64,000 nt of DNA from Chrysophaeum taylorii (lineage: Eukaryota; Sar; Pelagophyceae; Pelagomonadales; Pelagomonadaceae): NCBI GenBank assembly GCA_029834535.1, contig JAQMWT010000339.1, positions 36,693 through 100,692 on the forward strand, in the 5' to 3' direction. The position numbers were made by a program, and so were the translations under genes. Shown piece after piece: positions 1-8,757 of the stretch. Numbering within the stretch: position 1 is the stretch's first letter; each line of letters starts with the position of its first letter. Below the pieces are notes generated by a model. The model saw only the letters and a program-made list of their open reading frames with translations, was not told the origin of the DNA and made no database searches.

Positions 1-1
1 A

Positions 2-625
2 TCTACGTCGTTCATGGCTGTACCGCAGCTCGTCATCCAGACCACGGTCTACGTTCTCGGGACGATTCCGTTGAGCAGCCACCAGACGGACATCGTCGTG
101 TGTTCCATGTCGTTCTCGATTCTGAGTCTCCTGAGGTCGGCGGCGATGATCCTCGCGGGCTGGCACAAGATCGTCTTCACCTTCAAACGCGTCAACCGCA
201 CCCTCGACGAGACAACTTTTAACATCATCCTGCACGACGTAAGCGAGCTCGCCAAGAGCGGCGACTCCATTCGAATGCGCTTCGATCAGTCCGCCCCCCA
301 CAGCCTCAAAAACCTCCGCGAGCTCTCCTTGGAGCTTGCGGAACCTTCTCACCCCCACAATATTTGCTTCAAGCACGACGACCTAGAAGACCCCAAGAAT
401 AACAACAACTTTCTTGTCAGAACCGACGCGGACAATCCGAGCCGAGAGCCGCTCCCCTCTAAAGAAGACCCGCACCAAGACACTATCGAGTTGGGGGAAC
501 GCGCCGCCTCCGAAGACGCATCTCCGCGCGACGATCAGGAGGACGCAGCCCTTCAACTTTTCTCCGATTCCCGAAGCCACCCCGAAGATGCCGGCGATAA
601 CGACGACCCGCCGCCGCCCGGGTGA
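2..625 (+). CDS. C-terminal part of an unrecognised multi-pass membrane protein (5' partial)
   Basis: The frame is open to the left edge of the window, so this is the 3' end of a gene that starts outside; the first ATG at 14 is unlikely to be the true start. The visible N-terminal part is hydrophobic: 'PQLVIQTTVYVLG' and 'SILSLLRSAAMILAGW' are probable membrane segments, and the 'PQLVIQ' motif resembles the helix seen in several families of polytopic membrane proteins. From about residue 90 on the chain is hydrophilic, acidic and low in complexity (runs of N, D, P), a probable cytosolic tail. I do not recognise the family. The stop is TGA at 623-625. Coding potential is supported by the hydrophobic-then-acidic pattern and the absence of a competing frame. 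Confidence 0.5.
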   Translation, partial: STSFMAVPQLVIQTTVYVLGTIPLSSHQTDIVVCSMSFSILSLLRSAAMILAGWHKIVFTFKRVNRTLDETTFNIILHDVSELAKSGDSIRMRFDQSAPHSLKNLRELSLELAEPSHPHNICFKHDDLEDPKNNNNFLVRTDADNPSREPLPSKEDPHQDTIELGERAASEDASPRDDQEDAALQLFSDSRSHPEDAGDNDDPPPPG

Positions 626-626
626 G

Positions 627-1240
627 CGGCGTCGCCGCCTACGATGAGTACGTCGCCGGGCCCTTTCCTCGCCGAAGTGCCGGGCGACGCCGCGGACGAC
701 GATGATATTTTGGCGCTGTGATCGACCAACCTCGCGGGCAATTTTGACGTGCATATCGCCCCCTACCTCACAATCAAGCGCCTGGGCATTAATACCCCTA
801 AAATATAGTAGTAGAATCCCTTATCCACATGGACGCAACGGGGGGCGGTTGGATTCTGCGCCTCGCGAGGGTGGGTGTCAGCCCTCTCGACGGCGTCGGT
901 TGGCACCTGTTCGCCTGCAGTATGTAGGATTTTTTCCGGCGCGTGTTTTGCAGTGGGACGGCCGGGTGGCGCGGAAGAGCGTTGACGACGACAGTCGTCA
1001 ACTCGCGGACTCTACGCGTCGCACGGCGACAAGCCTCTGATGACAACCTTCCGCCGACTCAACTTTCGGCGCACATCGTCCGAACACCCTGTGGTTATGC
1101 TCCCGCGCGCTTCTACGTTGGGATTATCCTGCGCGCCCCATTAAAGCGCATGGCGCAAGAATGGAGGCCTAGGAGGAGGACGGGCTAGCCGCGGGGGTGC
1201 ATGCCATGTCATACGCACAAGCTCAACGGTCACTTCACTC
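627..1240. other. Intergenic, nothing recognised
   Basis: About 600 bases between the partial membrane-protein gene and the reductase-like gene. Only short overlapping ORFs in several frames are present and none shows a motif. The reductase-like promoter should lie here. Confidence 0.4.
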
Positions 1241-2056
1241 ATGCGCCGATTTAGACCATCGTGTTATTCGGTCGGTGGGACGACGCTGGACGCCTACAAC
1301 GCGAACCGGTGCGACGCGCGTACTGGTGAATGGGTACGGTACCGCGTGCAATCGTCGCGACGGACGGGAGACTCAAGAGTGATCACGTGCGAGATCCCCG
1401 ACGGTCGGAGCCTTGGAGCTTGTGTAATCGCTGGACTCAAGATCCGCGCCCTCGGCATGGACAAGTCCTACTCTCCCATCTCGCACCCCGAGCTGCGAGG
1501 TCGCTTCGACTTGCTCGTCAAACCGTACTCGCGGGGTCTAGGCGCGCACCTGTGCTCGCTCGACGTTGGGGACTGCGTCGAATGCAAACTCAAGCCCGCG
1601 AGAGATCCGCTCATCGCGCGCAACCGCTTCAGCCACGTCGGTATGGTCGCCAACGGCACGGGCGTCGCGCCATTCGTGAATGTGCTCGCCGCGCTCCTCG
1701 ATGACTCGTTCGACCACACGCGCCTTTCGCTAGTCGTCACCCACTCGTCCGAGGACCGGGGGCTGCTCGTCGACGACCTCGAGGAACTCGCCGCGAGGCA
1801 CGAAAGATTCAACCTGACCACTATCTACACCGAGTCGATGCCCAGGATCGATGCGGCCTTGCTACGCTCTACCATGCCACCCCCCGTCGATCATAACCTC
1901 GTCCTCGTGTGTGGCACCGACGCCTTCGTTGCCGCTGTCGCTGGCCCCATCACGCGGGTCCGAGATGATGATGGTCGCAAGCGCAAGCTGCAGGGACCCA
2001 CCCTCGGCTTTCTAGGTTCCCTCGGATACGAGCCCCGCCACGTCTTCAAACTCTAA
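1241..2056 (+). CDS. NADH-cytochrome b5 reductase-like FAD/NAD oxidoreductase
   Basis: A 271-residue protein with the layout of the ferredoxin-NADP reductase superfamily, closest to NADH-cytochrome b5 reductases, which pass electrons from NADH through FAD to a small haem protein. Visible signatures: 'KSYSPIS' (about residue 75) stands where the FAD-binding R-x-Y-S/T motif is expected; 'RFDLLVKPYSRGLGAHL' matches the following FAD-phosphate region; 'GMVANGTGVAPF' is the glycine-rich NAD site; 'LVCGTDAF' is the CG-x-x-x-F nicotinamide motif; and the chain ends 'LGYEPRHVFKL', like the aromatic C terminus of the family. The canonical Arg of RxYS is replaced by Lys. No membrane anchor is visible. 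The length is near the usual 270-300. The start is the ATG at 1241; the short Arg/Cys-rich N terminus could be an organellar presequence. Family placement is fairly sure, the partner is unknown. Confidence 0.8.
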   Translation: MRRFRPSCYSVGGTTLDAYNANRCDARTGEWVRYRVQSSRRTGDSRVITCEIPDGRSLGACVIAGLKIRALGMDKSYSPISHPELRGRFDLLVKPYSRGLGAHLCSLDVGDCVECKLKPARDPLIARNRFSHVGMVANGTGVAPFVNVLAALLDDSFDHTRLSLVVTHSSEDRGLLVDDLEELAARHERFNLTTIYTESMPRIDAALLRSTMPPPVDHNLVLVCGTDAFVAAVAGPITRVRDDDGRKRKLQGPTLGFLGSLGYEPRHVFKL

Positions 2057-2199
2057 TGCAACAAAATACCCTGTCGGTGGTGCACAACCTTACGGCACCA
2101 CCCGGTTTGCTTGCCGTCGAGTACGTCGTCGATGAGACGGTGGTCAGTGTTGGCTTTGCCGGCGTTCGCAATAGCGCAGAGAGGGAGAACAATTGTCAA

Positions 2200-4510
2200 T
2201 CGGCACGCATAGAGGCGCGGAGCCGCGCGCAACGACCGCTTCAACCTCGACCAACCGATGCGCCTTTCCCGTCCTCGCCATCACCTCGGAAGCAGCTAGC
2301 ACAGAAGGACAGGATCATCAACAATCTCAAGGTAGCCCAGGAGACGCGGCAGCGGCGCGCTGTCGTTACTGACCACGAGACGGAGATGTCCCACGCCGGC
2401 GCCTTCGGAGGCCTTGGCTACGGAGACGTGGGCGCGGATAGCTGCCGAAAGGAAACACTTGGACTAGGTCCGGGATGCCGCATGTCGGGAGGAGAGACTC
2501 CGGGTCCTGAACGAGCGCCACAATGTCGGGAGGTAGAAGCAACGCGAGCGCGACGTGGCAAAATTGTAAATCGCGATAGTCAAGTGAGATGCGGCGAAGG
2601 AAGATGCCTAGGCGGTGGCGGCTGACGTTGCGGAACGAATGAAGGAGTGTTGCGCGAAGCAGTGCGACCATCAAAAGCTCTGCCGACAAGAGGACCGCCA
2701 TGCTACTGTTAATCGCGATGCAACGCGAATGGCACTCGAACTCGCCGCTGCCAAAGGTCGCCTCGAGGCCAATGACGAGGAAATCGAGCGGGTCCCAGAG
2801 CGCGTTAAGAGTTTCGAGGTGGAACGCGCCGCAGTCTAACCTCTTCATCACGCTCGCCGCAAATGAGGTAATCGGCAACTTACTAGGCCGGAGAGTCATC
2901 CACGACAAGCCCATTATACCCTCCCGCTTCTTCGCCGCCTCCCACGACCTCGGCGACTGGTCCATCCTCGCAATGGCACAAAATCAACGAGCATGCGTGT
3001 TCGTTTTTCGAGACATGTCGGAACGAACCACAGATCGTGGCGACAGCGGAGTGCGAACCGTTCGAAATGTCCGCGGATGCCTACGCCAAGTTTCTTGCGC
3101 GGCGGGGGGCGTCGATCATCAGACTGTCGGTCGACGCTCGGACGAAGATCTTTGGCGTCTCGGTCGTTCTTGCACGGCTCTACGATGATGCTCGAGTTGA
3201 TGAGGACGACAATCCGGAAACAAAGACCATGCTCCAGGTAGTCGAAGCCTGGCTCCGGGCGTGAATCTACACCTTCGAGAACGGCCAGGCCATGCGCTAC
3301 ATCGACGACGACGACGAGATTGCCGCAACCAACAAGACAAAAGGGCTCGCGCCGTAACAAGAATTGGGTAGAGTGTGAGTTCGGCTCTCTCAAGTACTAC
3401 GCCGGGATGCTCTCCAACATGCATGTCGAAAGTGCATCCGGCGTCGTCTCGTGTCAGTTCGACGATGTCTTCGGTCGCGGTGCCGATACGTATGCTGTGA
3501 AACGCCAGAAGAGTGACGTTGGTCACACGACGGCGAAGAACCGAGCGGGACATTCTCGACGATCTCAGCGCCGACGTCGGGCTGGCAGTCATCGAGACAG
3601 CTCGTCTCGACCGCACAGAATACATGGCGCAGGCCGATGCGCGTCGGAAAGCCACAATTCGACTACCACCAGGCCAGAGATGCCGAGGCCGTCCAAAAGG
3701 TGCTGGAGCAGGAGATCGCCGACTCCGCCAAGGCTTGCGATGCCACGCATGTCAAACCTCTCATCGACGAGCCCGCGCTCGCGCAGGGCAACAGGACGAA
3801 GACTTCGATCGTCAACGCGCGCCTCAACATCGCCCTCGAACAGTTGTTACGTAGTGCGGATGAAGGAGCTCAAGCCGTACTTTGAATGGTACAGCATCAG
3901 AATGTGCATGGAGGACCTCAAGCCTAAGTCATACACATCCACGCAGGGACGGGACCATCGGCAAAGCCGGCAGCGCCAAGAACGTGACCTTTTTGACAGG
4001 GCACCTGAAGCACATTTACGGCGTCATTAAGTAGGAGCGCTGCGAGCTGGCGGTTGTGCCGAGGACGCAGACGACAACTGCCAATCCTGGCTACAGCGAC
4101 GAAGTAGCGCCTCGAACTCGAATCTCGGCGGCTCGCGAGCGAAGAGGAGCGCCGCGCCGAGGAGCAACGCGCGTCGAAGATGCGGAGGCAACGACCGAAT
4201 TGTCGCTCGCAACGTCCAACGATCGATTATGCGTTAGTTGGTACGCGGGTCGAGGTGCTCTGGGCGTTTGCTGCCCAGCCAGATGCCTCGGCGTCATTGA
4301 GACGATCTCGATCATGAATTTCAAAGACGGACGCCGGAAGATGGGGCTGGCTGAGCATTTTGTCAAGTATCATGACGGCTTTGCTGGATGTCTCAAGGCG
4401 GATCGTCCAATATTCTTCTTCAATGGTACCAAGCCCGGCGCCTAGCGCTTTTGAGTCGGCGGACAATGAATACGATGATAAGGACGACGAGGACGATGAG
4501 AGCGACGAGA
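2200..4510 (+). pseudogene. Decayed coding region: coiled coil, unrecognised core, SH3/Tudor-like tail
   Basis: Pieces of protein-like sequence follow each other on the plus strand but are broken by stops and frame changes. In order: 'QLAQKDRIINNLKVAQETR' (about 2297-2350); a long heptad-rich stretch with internal stops ending 'KGRLEANDEEIERVPERVK' (about 2480-2838); 'INEHACSFFETCRNEPQIV' running into 'SADAYAKFLARRGASIIRL' (about 2977-3264); 'YTFENGQAMRYIDDDDEIA' after a stop (3265 on); 'LDRTEYMAQADARRK' then 'FDYHQARDAEAVQKVLEQ' in another frame (about 3600-3880); 'NVTFLTGHLKHIYGVIK' up to a TAG at 4032-4034; and a tail with 'YALVGTRVEVLW', 'VIETISIMNFKDGRRKMG' and 'LDVSRRIVQYSSS' in alternating frames. 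This is what a dead gene or dead element ORF looks like; undetected introns would explain some frame changes but not the stops inside the coiled coil. Family not recognised. Confidence 0.5.
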
Positions 4511-5049
4511 ACGACGGGAGCAAGGACGGCGGACTCGCGGCTTTATAAATGGGTGGGTGGACAGATGACGACGCTGCTTGACGAGACGGCGACCGCGGAT
4601 ATCCCGCGGCCCGCTGTGGCGGAAACGTCCTTCCCTCCACTAACCAGTCCTCTTGCCTTGAACTTGGAGACGTCACCCTGCCATCTCCATCTGCATTCCC
4701 AGGAACCTCACCTGCTTGAGATTCCTATTCACCTGCCAATCTATTGATTCTTGCTTGAAATTCCCCTTTGAACATAGTTACGGCCAACCTTAATATGGCG
4801 CGCGTAGGTGCCATGGGCGGGCCTGTGGCGAGATCGCTCACTGGTCGGACATTTTGAAGGTCGCGTGTTGTGACCGCCGGTCCGGCCTAGGGGAGTGGGT
4901 GAACTGAATTTCCGCTACACTGAGCGATATCCCACGAACCTGCCTCACCAGTCCAATTGGTCTACTTTCGACGCAAGCGACATCACAATGACCTCTGCGG
5001 ACCAGAGGAACACCGTGGTGCTCCCCTTACCCCATTAGACCCCTGCTGC
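4511..5049. other. Non-coding, nothing recognised
   Basis: No ORF with coding character. The sequence becomes less GC-rich than the preceding decayed gene and leads into a dispersed repeat (copy at 5050). Confidence 0.35.
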
Positions 5050-5215
5050 GTGTGACGACCCCAACCCACACGCGGGCTATAGGACGTAAGCCCCCGACGG
5101 ACTTTCTCAATTTGGCGGCTAAGGAGTATTCATTTCGAGCCAGATCGGGGCCACTTGGGATTTATTTCTGGTCCTTAAAAAAAGATCCTTGGCGAGTTTT
5201 TGGCCCGGCACCAAA
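5050..5215 (+). repeat. Dispersed repeat R2, copy 1
   Basis: About 160 bases that align, with scattered substitutions and small indels, to 27440-27605. Shared landmarks in the same order are 'ACACGCGGGC', 'CGTAAG', 'CCCCCGACG', 'CTCAATTT' and a G/C-rich end 'TTTTGG...GGC'. It is probably a piece of an old transposable element. Confidence 0.6.
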
Positions 5216-5288
5216 CTATCTGTACTATACTACTGTACAAACAACGCACCTAAACCTTCAAGCACCCACATTGTGGGCCACAAGCAAC

Positions 5289-5320
5289 CCTCCCCCTCTT
5301 AGCAGTCGACCCTTCAAGAC
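5289..5320 (-). repeat. Short dispersed repeat R1 (core GTCGACTGCTAAGAGGG)
   Basis: The core 'AGCAGTCGAC' lies at 5301-5310, flanked by CTCTT on one side as in the other copies. Further copies in this window: about 10396-10480, 24069-24090, 27328-27358, 35880-35965, 35974-36000 and 62962-63020. Confidence 0.6.
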
Positions 5321-5581
5321 CCTACTGTACTTAGTAGTATCCACTCGTACATTCCATGGTAATGCACTTACCAAGCTCCTTGAGAGCACCAAAACTAACC
5401 AGCTGCCTGAGTGACTACGCTTAGCGACACTACGCTGGACTCACAGCATGCACAGTCGTCAAATAGACATATTTCCATCGAAAAACGATGAGTGTACATA
5501 GACACCGATAGACAAACCCCCGTAGAATGTCTAGACAGTCTCACCTGCGTGACTGAACCCACAGGTTCCCCGTCAACTGCT

Positions 5582-6282
5582 ATGGCAGAACACGCAGCAC
5601 GAGCCGCACCCAAGGCGATCACAGGTGCGGATATATTGAAGCTCGAAGCTCCTGTAGTTGAGTTTCTTAACGATGGAAATCGAATTCAGCTTCAGACTCG
5701 TAAGGTATCCTTGCAAATCAAGCACATTAAGCTTTCCCCCACTTGCCTGATGCAGAAGTAGCTCAAATAGCTACTGGCTGTTACGACTATGAAGTCAAGG
5801 CATTACGTCCTGAAATCAATGCCCGTTTCTTAGAAGAGGAACGAATCTTAAATCGCGCGCACCCGAAGGCACTAGCTTTCGACACCCGTGTTCGTGCCCC
5901 TGTTACCATGTTTTCGTTAACTGCTGCTGACTGGCACACTTATCAGAACACGTATGCTACATTCTTGCATACTTACTTCAATCTTGAAAGTGTTGGAAAA
6001 CCGGCACTTGCGGCCTGGCCCGCCATCAATGAGGTATACAACAAAAGTTATTTACCCAGCAAGGCTCGAGCTATTATGCTCATCGCCTTTAGTCACTACG
6101 AGTCTGTTACGACTACTGATGTGTCCTATTTGAAACAGCAATTTAACTCTGTTGTTTATAATCCTAACGGGTATGTCCATGTATTTATCGAAGCTGTTCT
6201 AGCATTTAGGCAAATCTCTTACCAACTTAACCAGGAAGAGACTGACCTTCAATTCGACTTTGTTAGGAAATGCAGAGGGTAA
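5582..6282 (+). pseudogene. Gag-like retroelement fragment with one frameshift
   Basis: An AT-richer island of coding-like sequence. It starts 'MAEHAARAAPKAITGADIL' at 5582 and reads to 'IKHIKLSP', where a run of five C at about 5737 shifts the frame by one. It continues 'PDAEVAQIATGCYDYEVKA' to 'LNQEETDLQFDFVRKC' and ends at a TAA at 6280-6282. The all-helical composition, the 'AADWHTYQNTYATFLHTYF' segment and the position in repeat-rich DNA suggest the capsid-like Gag of an LTR retrotransposon. No zinc knuckle, protease or polymerase follows; 54 bp later comes the RidA start codon. Composition and codon use differ from the adjoining GC-rich genes, as expected for an insertion relic. It could instead be an unrelated protein of unknown family. 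Confidence 0.45.
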
Positions 6283-6335
6283 GGGCAGGGGTTGAGGAGT
6301 AAACTCATCAACGGTCTAGACCAAGCGCAACGGTC

Positions 6336-6800
6336 ATGAAGATCGAGGCGCGGATCGCCGAGTTGGGGATTGAGCTTCCACCTCCCGGCTCGCCCAAAGG
6401 GTCGTACGCGCTGGCGAGTCGTTGTGGGAATTTGGTGCTGCTGTCGGGCCACCTCCCAGCTCGAGGTGGCGATCTCATCAAGGGCAAGGTTGGGAAGGAT
6501 ATCTCGGTGGAGGATGCGAAGGAGGCCGCGAGGCTTGTGGGGCTCAACTTGATCTCGACACTCAAGGCCGAACTTGGCGATCTCGACAAGGTGGCCAAGA
6601 TCCAGAAGCTTGACGCGTTTGTGAATTGCACGGACGACTTCGAATCGCACCCAGCTGTGGTCAACGGTTGTTCGGATTTAATGTTCGAGGTCTTCGGCGA
6701 GGCCGGCCGACACTCTCGCTCGGCCGTCGGTGCCAACTCCTTGCCATTAAATGTCCCAATCGAGATCGACGCCGTCGTCCAACTTAAAGAAGGTAGCTAG
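6336..6800 (+). CDS. RIDA: RidA/YjgF/UK114 family enamine-imine deaminase
   Basis: A 154-residue protein of the RidA family, trimeric enzymes that hydrolyse reactive 2-aminoacrylate and related imines from PLP-dependent reactions to keto acids plus ammonia. The start 'MKIEARIAELGIELPPPGSP' fits the longer YjgF-type subgroup in which residues 1-20 precede 'GSYALASRCGNLVLLSGHLP'. The C-terminal signature is clear: 'RSAVGANSLPLNVPIEIDAV' followed by VQL. The Arg preceding this block is where the catalytic Arg of the family sits. No signal or transit peptide is seen, so a cytosolic location is likely. It is followed 480 bp downstream, on the other strand, by a PLP-dependent aminotransferase, a functionally apt but not necessarily meaningful neighbour. 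Its 5' flank is a gag-like relic. Confidence 0.88.
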   Translation: MKIEARIAELGIELPPPGSPKGSYALASRCGNLVLLSGHLPARGGDLIKGKVGKDISVEDAKEAARLVGLNLISTLKAELGDLDKVAKIQKLDAFVNCTDDFESHPAVVNGCSDLMFEVFGEAGRHSRSAVGANSLPLNVPIEIDAVVQLKEGS

Positions 6801-7278
6801 TTTAGGACCCCGCCTTTAGTAATTGGTGCCGGACGCTGTCAGGAGAGAGAGAGAAGAAACAACAGCATCCTTGACGGGAAATGATATGTGCATGCGTGGG
6901 GGGAAGTGCGAATGTTCTGTGCGCCGAGGACGACGACCACGTCGGTGTGCATCACCACAGAGAGCTTTGAACGAACAGATGACTCAGTGAATACCAGGGA
7001 GACCGGCCCGCGGCTTCGAGAGAAAGAATGGACAAGGGGCAGCAACGGCAGCGGGAAGAAGGTATTACGAATAATAAAAAAAAAAAACCGCAGCAGCAGC
7101 GGCAGCAGAAACGTCGTCGCCTACAATAATAATTACCGACCGGCTGCTCGACCGGCTGCTCGAAGTAGAAAGAATCCTTCGCAGAGCCGTATGGGGGCGC
7201 TTGCTCGTTCGTTCGTTCATTCGTTCGTTCGTTCGAAAAGGAAGAAAAAGATGGTGTGAAGCGCGGGGAACTTTCTTT
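6801..7278. other. Intergenic between convergent RidA and aminotransferase genes
   Basis: Contains a purine-rich stretch, an A run at about 7076-7086, and a TTCG/TCGT tetranucleotide array at about 7204-7236. No gene seen. Confidence 0.4.
7204..7236. repeat. (TTCG)n microsatellite
   Basis: About eight imperfect units of TTCG, with one TTCA variant, just downstream of the aminotransferase stop codon. Confidence 0.85.
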
Positions 7279-8598
7279 TTAGGATGATTCTGCAGGAGAG
7301 TTGGTGATTTCGTGGATGGCCTGGGCGACGTAGTGGACGTTGGCGGAGGTGAGGCCGGCCACCTAGAGGGAGGCACACATAAAGAAGAGAGATGAAAGGT
7401 TACATACCGAGATGCGGCCGTCGAGGGTGCAGTAGATGTGGAAGCGTTGTCTGAGGGTGAGGACCTGGTCCTGGGTAAGTCCGGTAAAGGCAAACATGCC
7501 AATCTGCGCGGTGATGTGCGACCAGTCCTTTGTGGAGCCGAGGTCCTCGAGCGAGGACTTGAGGGCCAAGCGCATGCCCTGGATACGATCAGCCATCTGC
7601 TTGCACTCGTCGGCCCACCGAGCCTTGAGGTTAGGGTCGGCGAGGACGGTCGCGACGACTCTGGCTCCGTGGACGGGGGGATTCGAGTACATGGGTCGGA
7701 TAATCCTCTTGAGCTGGGACTCGAGGGCCTTGGCTTGTTGGGGGTCCTCGCAAACCGCGCTGAGAGCGCCGACCCGTTCGCCGTAGAGCCCGAAATTCTT
7801 CGCGTAACTCTGAGCTAGGAGAATATTGTGACCGTCTTCGACAAACTTTCGGATCGCCCAGGCGTCGTTCTCGGGGTCGCCCGACGCAAAGCCCTGGTAG
7901 GCGCAATCGAAGAACACCTGGACATCTTTCTGGGCGAGGGCGCGGCTGATCCGGGCCCACTGTTCGCGCGACGGGTCGACGCCCGTCGGGTTGTGCGCGC
8001 AGGCGTGCAACAAGATCGCCGACCCCGGCTCCACGGTGTGTTCCAAGTCCTCCATGAGCCCCTCGAAATCGAGGCTCGTCTTGGTTTTGTCGTCGAGGTA
8101 CCGGTATCGACGGACCTCGAGGCCCGCGTCCTTGGCGATGTTCGGGTGGTTCCCCCAGGTCGGGGACGGCACGTAGACGATCGGCTTGCCGCCGCCGCCG
8201 ACGGCGGGGAGGCGCTCCAGCATCGCCAGGCCCACCCGGCACGCGCCGGTCCCCGAGAGCGTCTGGACGCACGCGACCCTGTTCTCGACGACTGGCTTGC
8301 TGTCGGCGCCCAGCGCGAACGCGACCGACAATCTGCAAAAGTCGGCGAGACCTGAGATCGCGGCGTATTCGTGGTCCTGCAGGCTCGCGACGACCCGTTC
8401 CTCGGCCTTTTTCACCGACGGCAGCACCACGGGCTTGCCGTCGCCGTCTCGGTAGGCGCCCACGCCCAGCAGCACTTTTGTCGCCGCGGGATCGTCCTTG
8501 AAGGCCTGGGTCAGGCCGATGATCGGGTCGGCAGGCGCGAGCTCGACCCCCGTCCACGACGAGTACATCATTATCCGTCTCGCCCGTCGCAGCATCAT
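7279..8598 (-). CDS. Aspartate aminotransferase, two exons
   Basis: Spliced model complement(7279..7362, 7408..8598), 424 residues. The PLP-dependent class I enzyme exchanges the amino groups of aspartate and glutamate. Landmarks: 'HNPTG' (about residue 202), 'VFFDCAYQGFASGD' with the PLP-binding Asp 231, and 'AQSYAKNFGLYGERVG' with the Schiff-base Lys 267. A 45-nt intron (7363-7407, GT-AG) interrupts the C terminus after 'GRIS'. Splicing gives 'GRIS-VAGLTSANVHYVAQ', the conserved block with the substrate-binding Arg, then 'AIHEITNSPAESS' and TAA. Without splicing the frame runs into an unrelated tail, which is why the intron is trusted. The N terminus 'MMLRRARRIMMYSSW' is Arg-rich without acids, suggesting a mitochondrial presequence; an internal start at Met 10 or 11 would give a cytosolic form. 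It shares a 159-bp intergenic region with the divergent sulfotransferase gene. Confidence 0.92.
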
Positions 8599-8757
8599 CT
8601 TTCTTTCTTCCTTCTTCTTCTGTGTGTTCGGACCGCAAGCTCACTTTCCCATCAAAGTCTGTTGACGGACGGACGGACGGACGACCCGGGGAGGGGTAAT
8701 GAAAATGGTTTGGATTCTACTTTTTTTCTCGTGGCAATTGTAGACATAAATAAGTCA
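8599..8757. promoter_or_regulatory. Divergent intergenic region with (GGAC)n
   Basis: 159 bp between two divergent start codons, so promoters for both genes must lie here or overlap the coding ends. It has a pyrimidine-rich half on the aminotransferase side and a GGAC array at about 8664-8684. No TATA box is obvious. Confidence 0.45.

Noticed and set aside
4360-4548. Small acidic ORF ending in D/E-rich text
   Set aside because: It is the low-complexity end of the decayed gene at 2200-4510 rather than an independent gene.
8371-8757. Upstream extension of the sulfotransferase frame (129 codons)
   Set aside because: It overlaps the aminotransferase gene on the other strand and lacks motifs; the signal peptide starts at 8758.
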